Shown: positions 7,215 to 13,965 of the stretch, piece by piece | Layout of the letters: each line of letters starts with the position of its first letter | Numbering within the stretch: position 1 is the stretch's first letter | DNA from: CAYTZH01 sp964442285 | GTDB lineage: Bacteria; Myxococcota_A; UBA9160; JAFDET01 | Reading direction: 5' to 3' | Length of the DNA stretch: 64,000 bases | NCBI GenBank assembly: GCA_964442285.1 | Contig: CAYTZH010000021.1 | Coordinates: forward strand, 1-64,000 | Translations under genes and position numbers: made by a program | The notes under the pieces: generated by a model | The model's database searches: none | The model's input: the letters and a program-made list of their open reading frames with translations, nothing else | Told to the model about the DNA's origin: nothing

Positions 7215-8600
7215 ATGGCCCGGCTGTTGCGGATCCTGACTCTGACTCTCATATCGATGACTGCGTTCGTGCCGATCCCGGCACAAGCGCTCGACCTGAC
7301 CCTGGTACCCAGTGCCACCGACGTCATGGTGGGCGACACGGTGGACGTGGCCTTCAACGTGTCCGGCCTGCCCGCCGGATCGGCGCCGAGCATCGCCAGC
7401 TACATCCTGAGCGTGAACTTCGACGGCTCGATCCTCGACACCTCGACGGTCGTCTTCGGCGATCCGGTCCTGGGCAACCAGCTGGAAGTGAGCGGCACCC
7501 CCTTCCTGGACCAGGACGTCTTCCCGGGCATGAACTCGATCACGGCCCTGGAGGACGGGCTGATCTTCGGCGGCACCCAGGCCCAGCTCGACGCCAACCA
7601 GGCGGGGGCCTTCACGCTGTTCACGGTGCCCTTCCTGGCCGTGGGGGCCGGGACGGTGGAGGTGAGCGCGACGGTGAGCGGCATCCGCGACGGAAGCGAC
7701 ATGCTGCTCACCGTGGACAACAACACGCCCACCACCATCAACGTGACCCCGGAGCCGGGGGCCGCGCTGCTGGTGGGGCTGGGGCTGGCGGCCCTGGCGC
7801 TGCGCCGCCGCGCCGCGTCGCCGCGGCGGAGCGGGCGGGCGGAGCCCGCCCGCCCGCTCCGCTACGGTCCCGGGATGATCCAGGACGTCTCGATCCCCCT
7901 CCCCGACGGCGGAACGCGCCCGGGCGCCCTCGCCCTGCCCGACGACACCCCGGTCCCGCTCCCCGGCGTGGTGATCCTCCACGACATCTTCGGGCTCAAG
8001 CCCGACACGCGTCGCCACTGCGAGCGCTTCGCCGAGGCCGGCTTCGCCGCGCTGGCGCCGGACCTCTACGGCGGCGGCCGCGTGGCCTGCGTGGTGTCGA
8101 CCCTGCTCACCATGCCCCGGGAGCGGGGCGGTGCGCTCGACGCGATCGCGGCGGCGCGTCGCGTGCTCGCCGAGCAGCCCGAGGTCGACCCCCGGCGCAT
8201 CGGCATCACCGGCTTCTGCATGGGCGGCGGCTTCGCCCTGCTGGCCGCGGCCGACGACACCTACGCGGTGGCCGCGCCCTTCTACGGCGCGGCGCCGAAG
8301 GAGCGGGAGCGGCTCTCGGGCATCTGCCCGACCCTCGCCCAGTACGGCGAGCGCGACCGGCCGTTCCTCAGCCACGCCAAGCGGCTGGGCGAGCACCTGG
8401 CCGCCCTGGGCGTACCCCACGAGGTGCTCGTCCACCCCGGCGTGGGACACTCGTTCATGAACGACCACCCGGACAGCTGGTTCGCGCGGATGGGCGCGCG
8501 GGGCCCGCTCAAGGCCGCCTACGACGCGCCCACCGAGAAGGAGGCCTGGGAGAAGATGCTGGCGTTCTTCCGGGCCCACATGCCGGCCGAGGGCGCCTAG
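7215..8600 (+). CDS. PEP-CTERM protein continuous in frame with a dienelactone hydrolase
   Basis: A single 461-codon frame. The first half is a secreted protein: signal peptide (MARLLRILTLTLISMTAFVPIPAQA), then a cohesin-like beta-rich domain (DLTLVPSATDVMVGDTVDVAFNV, ILSVNFDGSILD) to about residue 170. A PEP-CTERM sorting tail follows: VTPEPGAALLVGLGLAALALRRRAA. In other bacteria the tail ends within a few residues of the Arg cluster, but here no stop occurs. The frame crosses a 15-bp perfect hairpin and enters a full cytoplasmic-type dienelactone hydrolase from residue 221 (ATG 7875). Either the stop was lost by mutation and translation reads through, or the two proteins are made separately by internal initiation. 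An exosortase would cleave at PEP, which would discard the enzyme, so a functional fusion seems unlikely. This is inference. Confidence 0.7.
   Translation: MARLLRILTLTLISMTAFVPIPAQALDLTLVPSATDVMVGDTVDVAFNVSGLPAGSAPSIASYILSVNFDGSILDTSTVVFGDPVLGNQLEVSGTPFLDQDVFPGMNSITALEDGLIFGGTQAQLDANQAGAFTLFTVPFLAVGAGTVEVSATVSGIRDGSDMLLTVDNNTPTTINVTPEPGAALLVGLGLAALALRRRAASPRRSGRAEPARPLRYGPGMIQDVSIPLPDGGTRPGALALPDDTPVPLPGVVILHDIFGLKPDTRRHCERFAEAGFAALAPDLYGGGRVACVVSTLLTMPRERGGALDAIAAARRVLAEQPEVDPRRIGITGFCMGGGFALLAAADDTYAVAAPFYGAAPKERERLSGICPTLAQYGERDRPFLSHAKRLGEHLAALGVPHEVLVHPGVGHSFMNDHPDSWFARMGARGPLKAAYDAPTEKEAWEKMLAFFRAHMPAEGA
7826..7862 (+). repeat. 15-bp perfect inverted repeat at the PEP-CTERM/hydrolase junction
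   Basis: GCGGAGCGGGCGGGC (7826-7840) and its exact complement GCCCGCCCGCTCCGC (7848-7862) flank a 7-base loop. It lies just after the codons for the Arg cluster of the PEP-CTERM tail and 12 bases before the ATG of the dienelactone hydrolase. An all-GC stem of this length would be an extremely stable RNA hairpin. It has no T-tract, so it may slow ribosomes or polymerase, or be a remnant terminator of the first gene. Confidence 0.75.
7875..8600 (+). CDS. Dienelactone hydrolase family protein (probable separate start)
   Basis: This is the second half of the 7215-8600 frame, read from ATG 7875 (MIQDVSIPLPDGGTRPG), 241 residues and full length for the family. The catalytic triad is visible: Cys in GFCMGG, Asp in GERDRPF and His in VGHSFMN. 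That fits the alpha/beta-hydrolase dienelactone hydrolases, which open lactone rings in chlorocatechol and related pathways; many family members have other ester substrates. Candidate translation signals before the ATG are poor because the region is occupied by a stable hairpin. It converges with the ModE-like gene, the two stops sharing CTAG (8597-8600). Confidence 0.85.
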   Translation: MIQDVSIPLPDGGTRPGALALPDDTPVPLPGVVILHDIFGLKPDTRRHCERFAEAGFAALAPDLYGGGRVACVVSTLLTMPRERGGALDAIAAARRVLAEQPEVDPRRIGITGFCMGGGFALLAAADDTYAVAAPFYGAAPKERERLSGICPTLAQYGERDRPFLSHAKRLGEHLAALGVPHEVLVHPGVGHSFMNDHPDSWFARMGARGPLKAAYDAPTEKEAWEKMLAFFRAHMPAEGA

Positions 8601-8983
8601 CGGTCGCCGTGATCGGCGAGCCGCGACGCCAGCAGCTCGAGGTCTGCGGCGATGGCCGCCTCCGCCGCCGCCTCCATGGCGTGGAAGCGCTCGATCAGCT
8701 CCGCGCCCCGGGCCGTGACGGTCGCGCCGCCGCCCGCGCGCCCGCCGGCGACCGTCTCCACCACGGGCTCGCGAAAGCAGCGGTTCAGGTCGTCGACCAG
8801 CTCCCAGGCGTGGCGGTAGGCCATGCCCATCTCCCGGGCGGCTCCCGAAATCGAGCCCTGGCGTCGGATGGCCTCGAGCAGCAGCACCTTGCCCGGGCCG
8901 AGCTTGTGGCCCTCGCTGCCGAGATAGATCGCCAGCCGCATCCGCGGCTTCACGGGGACGCGCTCCGCGGACCCGGCCTTCAC
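8597..8983 (-). CDS. ModE-type winged-helix regulator (N-terminal domain only)
   Basis: A 128-residue protein from GTG 8983, overlapping the copA stop by four bases (GTGA). The core LGPGKVLLLEAIRRQGSISGAAREMGMAYRHAWELVDDLNRCFREPVVETVAGGRAGGG is the ModE N-terminal DNA-binding domain, where the GR-GGG loop forms the wing. The molybdate-binding TOBE domains of full ModE are absent, as in the many stand-alone LysR-like ModE homologues. It is the third gene of csoR-copA-modE. Linkage of a molybdate-type regulator to copper export is unexpected; tungstate/molybdate and copper are antagonistic in cells, but any functional link here is inference. Confidence 0.85.
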   Translation of the reverse strand: MKAGSAERVPVKPRMRLAIYLGSEGHKLGPGKVLLLEAIRRQGSISGAAREMGMAYRHAWELVDDLNRCFREPVVETVAGGRAGGGATVTARGAELIERFHAMEAAAEAAIAADLELLASRLADHGDR

Positions 8984-11103
8984 AGCGGCGCCCTGCGGAG
9001 CCGCAGCGCGTTGGCCACCACGGACAGCGAGCTCAGGCTCATGGCCGCCGCCGCCAGCATCGGGCTGAGCAGCCAGCCGAGCAGGGGGTAGAGCGCGCCC
9101 GCCGCCACGGGCACGGCCAGGGCGTTGTAGGCGAAAGCGAACACCAGGTTCTGGCGGATGTTCCCGACCGCCGCGCGGCTCAGCGCCCGGGCCCGGGCGA
9201 TACCGCGCAGGTCGCCCCGCACCAGGGTGACGGGGGCGCTCTCCAGGGCGACGTCGGCCCCGGCTCCCATGGCGATGCCCACGTCGGCCTCGGCCAGGGC
9301 CGGGGCGTCGTTGATCCCGTCGCCGGCCATGGCCACGACGTGCCCCTGGGCCCGCAGCGCCCGGATCGCGTCCGCCTTCTGGTCGGGCAGCACCCCCGCC
9401 GTCACCTCGTCCAGCCCCAGGGCCGAGGCCACGGCCTCGGCCGTCCGCGGCTGGTCGCCGGTCAGCACCCGGATGCGCAGACCCTCGGCCCGCAGCTGGC
9501 GCACCGCCTCGGGGGTCGACGCCTTGATCGGGTCGGCCACGGCCAGGGCGCCCGCGAGCTTGCCGTCGACCCCGACCCAGATCGGTGTCTGATCGGCAGA
9601 CAGCGCGCCGACCCGGCTCGCCAGCGGCGAGGTGTCGATGCCCCGCTCCGCCAGGAAGGCGGCGCTGCCGAGGGTGACGCGCCGCCCGTCGAGCGCCCCC
9701 TCGACGCCGCGCCCCGGCGCCGCGCGGAACGTCTCCGGCTCCGACGGCTCGATGCCGCGGGAGCGGGCGCCGGCCAGCACGGCCGCCGCCAGGGGATGCT
9801 CGCTCGCCCGCTCGAGGCCGGCGGCCAGGCTCAGCAGCGCGCGCTCGTCGAAGCCGGGCGCGGGGGCGGCGAAGGTCAGCACCGGACGCCCTTCGGTGAG
9901 GGTGCCGGTCTTGTCGACCACCAGGACGTCGACCCGGCGCAGCACCTCGAGGGCCTCGGCGTTCCGGAACAGGACGCCGGCCTCGGCCCCGCGCCCCATG
10001 GCTACGGCCACCGACATGGGCGTGGCCAGGCCCAGGGCGCACGGGCAGGCGACGATCAGGACGGCCACCGCCGCGACGAAGCCGTGGGCCAGCGGCGGCT
10101 CCGGACCGACCAGGGCCCAGGCTGCGAGGGTGAGCGCCGCGACCACCGCCACGGCCGGCACGAACTGCGCCGCCACCGCATCGGCGCGCTGCTGGATCGG
10201 AGCCCGGCTGCGCTGCGCCTCGGCGACCCGGGCGACGATCCGGGCGAGGAGCGTGTCCGCCCCCACGCGTTCGGCGCGAACCAGGAGCGAGCCCGACCCG
10301 TTCACCGTGCCGCCGGTCACCGGGGCGCCGACGGCCTTCGCGACCGGGCCGGCCTCTCCCGTGAGCATGGACTCGTCCACGGCGCTACCGCCGCCGACGA
10401 CCCGGCCGTCGACGGGCACGCGCTCGCCGGGACGTACGCGAAGGCGGTCGCCCGCACGAATCGCCGCCAGCGGAACGTCCTCCTCGCGCCCGTCCTCCCC
10501 CACCCGCCGGGCCATCTCCGGCGCCAGGGCGAGCAGGGCGCGGATGGCGGAGCCGGTGCGGTGCCGGGCCGCGAGCTCCAGGCACTGCCCCAGGAGCACC
10601 AGGGTGACGATCACCGCGGCCGATTCGAAGTAGACGGCGACGACGCCGTCGGCACCGCGGAAGGCCGCCGGGAACCAGCCGGGCACCGCAACCGCGGCGA
10701 CGCTGTAGGCCCAGGCCGCGCCGGTCCCCAGGGCCACCAGCGCGAACATGTTGGGCTGGCGGGCGACGACCGAGGCCCAGCCGCGGGCGAAGAAGGGCGC
10801 GCCGCCCCACAGCACCACGGGCGTCGCGAGGAGGCCCTGCGCCCAGGTCGTCGCCCCCGGCGCGCCGGCGAGGCCGAGGGGATCGCCGGGGAGCATCGCG
10901 CCCATGGCCAGGACGAAGACCGGCAGGGTCAGCACGAGGCTCACCCGGAAGCGCCGCCGCATGGCGAGCAGCTCGGGCGGCGGCCCGTCGTCGGCCCGCG
11001 GCGCCAGGGGCTCGAGGCCCATCCCGCAGGCCGGGCAGGAGGACGCCGCCGTCGCCCGCACCTCCGGGTGCATGGGACAGGTCCAGACCGCCGCGTCCCC
11101 CAT
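8980..11103 (-). CDS. copA: Copper-exporting P1B-type ATPase
   Basis: A 707-residue P1B ATPase. The N-terminus lacks the usual HMA domain and instead has a Cys/Met/His metal-binding segment (WTCPMHPEV at residues 7-15, then SCPACGMGLEP), as in CopA/CopB relatives with the heavy-metal-binding domain. All catalytic motifs are present: CPC in ACPCALGLATP, DKTGTLTEG (phosphorylated Asp), TGEA of the actuator domain, the HP locus (SEHPLAAAV) and GDGINDAPALAEADVGIA. The CPC motif and MSLSSLSVVANALRL in the last helix indicate a Cu+ exporter of the inner membrane. It lies one base downstream of csoR, so the operon is copper-inducible. Confidence 0.95.
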   Translation of the reverse strand: MGDAAVWTCPMHPEVRATAASSCPACGMGLEPLAPRADDGPPPELLAMRRRFRVSLVLTLPVFVLAMGAMLPGDPLGLAGAPGATTWAQGLLATPVVLWGGAPFFARGWASVVARQPNMFALVALGTGAAWAYSVAAVAVPGWFPAAFRGADGVVAVYFESAAVIVTLVLLGQCLELAARHRTGSAIRALLALAPEMARRVGEDGREEDVPLAAIRAGDRLRVRPGERVPVDGRVVGGGSAVDESMLTGEAGPVAKAVGAPVTGGTVNGSGSLLVRAERVGADTLLARIVARVAEAQRSRAPIQQRADAVAAQFVPAVAVVAALTLAAWALVGPEPPLAHGFVAAVAVLIVACPCALGLATPMSVAVAMGRGAEAGVLFRNAEALEVLRRVDVLVVDKTGTLTEGRPVLTFAAPAPGFDERALLSLAAGLERASEHPLAAAVLAGARSRGIEPSEPETFRAAPGRGVEGALDGRRVTLGSAAFLAERGIDTSPLASRVGALSADQTPIWVGVDGKLAGALAVADPIKASTPEAVRQLRAEGLRIRVLTGDQPRTAEAVASALGLDEVTAGVLPDQKADAIRALRAQGHVVAMAGDGINDAPALAEADVGIAMGAGADVALESAPVTLVRGDLRGIARARALSRAAVGNIRQNLVFAFAYNALAVPVAAGALYPLLGWLLSPMLAAAAMSLSSLSVVANALRLRRAPL

Positions 11104-11104
11104 G

Positions 11105-11392
11105 TCAGCGTCCGCCGATGTGCGCGAAGCGCGAGAAGACCTCGAGCAGCTCGGCGAGCTTCTCGTCCCGGTCCCGGGTGCGACCGCTGCGGAGCGCGTC
11201 GGCGACGCAGGTCTCCACGTGCCCCTCCAGCAGCAGCTTGCCCACCTTGTCGAGGGCCGCGCGGACCGCCGCGATCTGGAGCAGGACGTCCACGCAGTAG
11301 CGATCCTCGTCCAGCATGCGCTCGAGGCCGGACACCTGGCCGGCGATCCTGCGCAGGCGGCGCCGGGCGGGCTCGCGAATCTCGTCCCTCAC
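11105..11392 (-). CDS. csoR: CsoR-family copper-sensing repressor
   Basis: An all-helical repressor of about 95 residues. The Cu(I) ligands are visible: Cys in DRYCVDVLLQI, then His and Cys in LEGHVETCV, giving the C-H-C set of CsoR. ARRRLRRIAGQVSGLERMLDEDRYC is the family hallmark. The frame can begin at GTG 11401, but that codon directly abuts a TATAAA -10 box (11402-11407). Transcription would start about seven bases later, so the in-frame GTG at 11392 is more likely, possibly as a leaderless start. It heads csoR-copA-modE and surely autoregulates through the adjacent palindrome. Confidence 0.92.
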   Translation of the reverse strand: MRDEIREPARRRLRRIAGQVSGLERMLDEDRYCVDVLLQIAAVRAALDKVGKLLLEGHVETCVADALRSGRTRDRDEKLAELLEVFSRFAHIGGR

Positions 11393-11401
11393 ACGATCCA
11401 C

Positions 11402-11428
11402 TTTATACCCCTATGGGGTATCGAGCAA
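11402..11428 (-). promoter_or_regulatory. CsoR operator overlapping the csoR-copA promoter
   Basis: ATACCCC-TAT-GGGGTAT (11405-11421) is a perfect 7-bp-arm palindrome of the GC-rich CsoR operator type (TACCCC...GGGGTA). On the minus strand it is followed at once by TATAAA (11402-11407), and TTGCTC (11423-11428) lies 15 bases upstream of that -10. The operator therefore fills the promoter spacer, the classical position for repression relieved by Cu(I). Confidence 0.85.
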
Positions 11429-11435
11429 GCGAGGC

Positions 11436-12146
11436 TCAGGCCGGGGCCACGTCGCCCGCGAGCAGGCCGCGGACCACGAACGCCACGACCGTGCGCTCCA
11501 CGACCTCGTCGTCGAGGGCCTCGGGCGAGGGATCCCAGTGGCGGTGGACGGCCCAGACCACGAGGGTCTCGAGGACGATCCGGGCCAGCACCTTCGGGTC
11601 CTCCGTCGGCGCCAGCCGGCCCCGGCGGATGCGGTCGCCCAGGTAGCGACGCAGCAGGGACAGGGCTCCCTCGCGGCCCACGTCGTGCCAGATGGCGGAG
11701 AGCTCCGGATGATCCTGGGCGCAGCGATCGAGCAGCTTGATCCCTCGCCTGTGCCGCGAGAGCAGCGCGTAGAGCTCCCGCACGACCCCCTCGAGCTCGG
11801 CGTGGATATCCCCCACGCGGCGGCGCGCGAGGGCCGCTTCGAGGAACGGGAGGGTGGCGTCCTCGGCGACGCGCCGGCGGAGCGCCTCCAGGGTGTCGCC
11901 GGGGGCCGGCGAGGGCACCGGGAGCACCTCGGGCAGCGGGATGGGCGCGGCCCGGTCGGCGTGGAGCAGGACCGCGTGGAAGAGCGCCTCCTTGCTCTCC
12001 ACGTAGAGGTAGACCGTCCCCTTGGCGACTCCCATGCGGGCGGCCACGTCGGCCATCTGCGCGCGGCGATAGCCCAGCTCCAGGAACACGCTCGTGGCGG
12101 CCTCGATCAGGTCGTCGAAGCGGTCCTTCGGAATGGCGCGGGGCAC
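11436..12146 (-). CDS. TetR/AcrR-family repressor
   Basis: The N-terminal HTH is clear: FDDLIEAATSVFLELGYRRAQMADVAARMGVAKGTVYLYVESKEALF, followed by an all-helical ligand domain of about 170 residues with no recognisable effector signature. An in-frame ATG exists at 12176. However, a TGACC-N5-GGTCA palindrome and a TTGAAT-N16-TATGTT promoter overlap that codon, so I prefer GTG 12146 (236 residues, possibly leaderless). It ends just before the csoR promoter and is divergent from the decayed AraC/VOC genes, which may have been its former targets. It probably regulates itself. Confidence 0.85.
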   Translation of the reverse strand: MPRAIPKDRFDDLIEAATSVFLELGYRRAQMADVAARMGVAKGTVYLYVESKEALFHAVLLHADRAAPIPLPEVLPVPSPAPGDTLEALRRRVAEDATLPFLEAALARRRVGDIHAELEGVVRELYALLSRHRRGIKLLDRCAQDHPELSAIWHDVGREGALSLLRRYLGDRIRRGRLAPTEDPKVLARIVLETLVVWAVHRHWDPSPEALDDEVVERTVVAFVVRGLLAGDVAPA

Positions 12147-12152
12147 CCTGCG

Positions 12153-12180
12153 AACATAGTTGACCGGATGGGTCATTCAA
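12153..12180 (-). promoter_or_regulatory. Promoter and palindromic operator of the TetR gene
   Basis: On the minus strand TTGAAT (12175-12180), a 16-base spacer and TATGTT (12153-12158) form a sigma70-like promoter. The spacer contains TGACC-N5-GGTCA (12161-12175), a typical TetR-type inverted repeat; the right half extends to GGTCATTCAA. The arrangement suggests autorepression. Confidence 0.6.
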
Positions 12181-12256
12181 GCGCGGGCCCCCGGAACCCA
12201 TCCGATGCGGGAAACGTGCGATCCTGGGCGGAGGCAAGGCGGAGGGCGCCACGAGG

Positions 12257-12845
12257 GACTACCCGGCCCGCGGCACCGCGGTGCTTCGCCACGAGGGAGA
12301 ACGCGAGCGCTGGACCTTCTCGCTCCGGGCGGCTGCGCCTCCGCTGCGGCCCCTGCTCCCCGGCTACTGCCTCTACGAGGAGCGGCGCGACAGCCTGCCG
12401 CGCCACCAGCGGATCGGCTGGCGGCGTCGAACGGCGCGGACGCCGCCTTCGATCTCCTCGACGCCTACTTCGGCGCCGGCATCCTCGAGAGCCCGGCCCG
12501 GCTGCCGCAGGGGCTGGCCTGGGCCTGGAGCGCGCTCGAGCAGAGCCGGGGCCGACTGCCGGTGGGCCGGCTCGCCGACACCCTGGGCTGGAGCCGCAAG
12601 CGCCTGGCGCGCGAGTTCCGCCTGGGGGTGGGCCTGACACCGAAGACCGCCGCGCGGCTGCGCGGTTCGACCACGCGATGGCGCTCCTCAGGGCCCGGCC
12701 GGACGTCCGCTGGAACGACGTGGCGCTCGCGTGCGGCTACGCGGACCAGGCCCACCTCTCGCGCGAGGTGCGCGACTTCTCCGGGCAGACGCCGGGAGCG
12801 CTGGCGGAGCGCCTCCTGCCGGCCTCGGGGGGCATGGCCGCCTAG
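12257..12845 (+). pseudogene. Decayed AraC-family regulator (internal deletion and frameshift)
   Basis: Three frames together spell one AraC-type regulator. The N-terminus reads RDYPARGTAVLRHEGERERW and PLLPGYCLYEE (frame 2, to about 12410). After an abrupt jump the helical linker and first HTH follow in frame 1 (NGADAAFDLLDAYFGAG, LADTLGWSRKRLAREFRLGVGLTPKTAARL, 12430-12660). The second HTH is in frame 3 (RFDHAMALLRARPD, DVALACGYADQAHLSREVRDFSGQTP, to 12845). Relative to intact relatives about 100 residues of the sensor domain are missing at the first junction, and one base appears lost near 12663. The combination argues for a true pseudogene rather than a sequencing error. It is followed by a VOC fragment, a common partner of this AraC type. 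Confidence 0.82.
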
Positions 12846-12854
12846 CGGAACGGG

Positions 12855-13015
12855 CGGAACAAACCTTCAAGACGGGCCGCGCGACCTCCCGCAGACCCGC
12901 GGGCGCCGAGATCCTGATCGACGTCAGGGACGAGGACTACGGCGGACGCGGCTACACCTGCCGCGACCTCGAGGGCCACGTCTGGAGCTTCGGCACCTAC
13001 GATCCCTGGTCCTGA
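12855..13015 (+). pseudogene. C-terminal remnant of a VOC (glyoxalase/PhnB-like) protein
   Basis: The last 50 codons before TGA 13015 read ILIDVRDEDYGGRGYTCRDLEGHVWSFGTYDPW, the conserved C-terminal beta-strand and metal-ligand region (the Glu of DLEGHVWSFGTY) of PhnB-like VOC proteins. The upstream two thirds of the family domain are missing and the frame upstream lies over the AraC remnant. It is therefore a truncated relic of the gene that usually follows this type of AraC regulator. Confidence 0.75.
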
Positions 13016-13028
13016 TGGAAGCGGGCGA

Positions 13029-13931
13029 TCAGGCCAGGCGACTCTCGAGGTAGGCCAGGGTCCGGACGTCGCCGCCGTCGGCATCCGGCAGGACGACCGC
13101 CTCCAGGTCGCTCACGCCGACGTCGCGCAGCCGCGCGAGCCCGGCGTCGAGGGTGCGCTCGTCGCCGACGAGGGCCAGGTCCGTGGGGCGGTCGACGCCC
13201 TCCCGGGCGAACGCCGCCGCGTAGCTCGGCAGGCGCGTGTAGCGGGTCATGCTCCGGGCCAGCCGCGCGGTGGCCGTCTCGGGATCGGACGTCAGCACCA
13301 CGTGGACGCCGGCCACGATCCGCGGCTCGGGGCGCCCCGCCTCCCGGGCGGCCGCGCGCAGCCGGGGCGCCACGAAGGTCTCGATGGTGCGCGGTCCCGC
13401 CATCCAGAGGACGGTGCCGGCGGCGCGCCGACCGGCGAGATCGAGCATCCACTCGCCGAGGGCCGCGACGAGCACGGGAACCGGCGGCGCGTCCGGCACG
13501 GCGAGAGCGAGGTCCACCCGGAACTCCTCGCCCCGGAAGCGCGCCGGCTCGCCCGCGAGCAGGGGCCCGAGCACCGCGAGGTACTCCCGCATGTGGGCCG
13601 CACGGCGCGCGTAGGACAGGCCCAGCTGGCGTTCGACGACGACCGGATGCGAGAGACCCACGCCCAGCGCGAAGCGCCCGGCGCAGGCGGCCGAGGCCGT
13701 GAGTGCCTGCTGCGCGAGCGCCGTCGGGTGCCGCGGGTAGGTGGGCACCACGGCCGTGCCCACCTCGATGCGTCCGGTCGCGCGACCCACGAGCGCCGCG
13801 GTCGTCACGGCATCGAGCCCGAAGACCCCCGCCAGCCAGAGCGTCGAGAAGCCCCGGGCGTCCAGGTCCCGCGCCCCGCGAAGCAGGGCCTCCAGACCGC
13901 GCCCCCCTCCGAGCATCACGCCGATGCGCAC
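13029..13931 (-). CDS. LLM-class F420-dependent oxidoreductase
   Basis: A 300-residue luciferase-like TIM-barrel protein. GTG 13931 is preceded by AGGAG and yields the standard N-terminus MRIGVMLGGG. Family features are GFSTLWLAGVFGLDAVTTAALVGRATGRIEVGTAVVPTYPRHPTALAQQALTASA split over the first 80 residues, the loop FALGVGLSHPVVVE, and VAALGEWMLDLAGRRAAGTVLWMAGP. These proteins use reduced F420 (sometimes FMN) to reduce or oxidise cyclic substrates; the substrate here is unknown. It is divergent from the kinase/HAD fusion with only 34 bp between the starts, so the two may share control. Confidence 0.87.
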   Translation of the reverse strand: MRIGVMLGGGRGLEALLRGARDLDARGFSTLWLAGVFGLDAVTTAALVGRATGRIEVGTAVVPTYPRHPTALAQQALTASAACAGRFALGVGLSHPVVVERQLGLSYARRAAHMREYLAVLGPLLAGEPARFRGEEFRVDLALAVPDAPPVPVLVAALGEWMLDLAGRRAAGTVLWMAGPRTIETFVAPRLRAAAREAGRPEPRIVAGVHVVLTSDPETATARLARSMTRYTRLPSYAAAFAREGVDRPTDLALVGDERTLDAGLARLRDVGVSDLEAVVLPDADGGDVRTLAYLESRLA

Positions 13932-13965
13932 ATCCCGCTCCTTGCCGGCTCGGGTACCGTACCGG

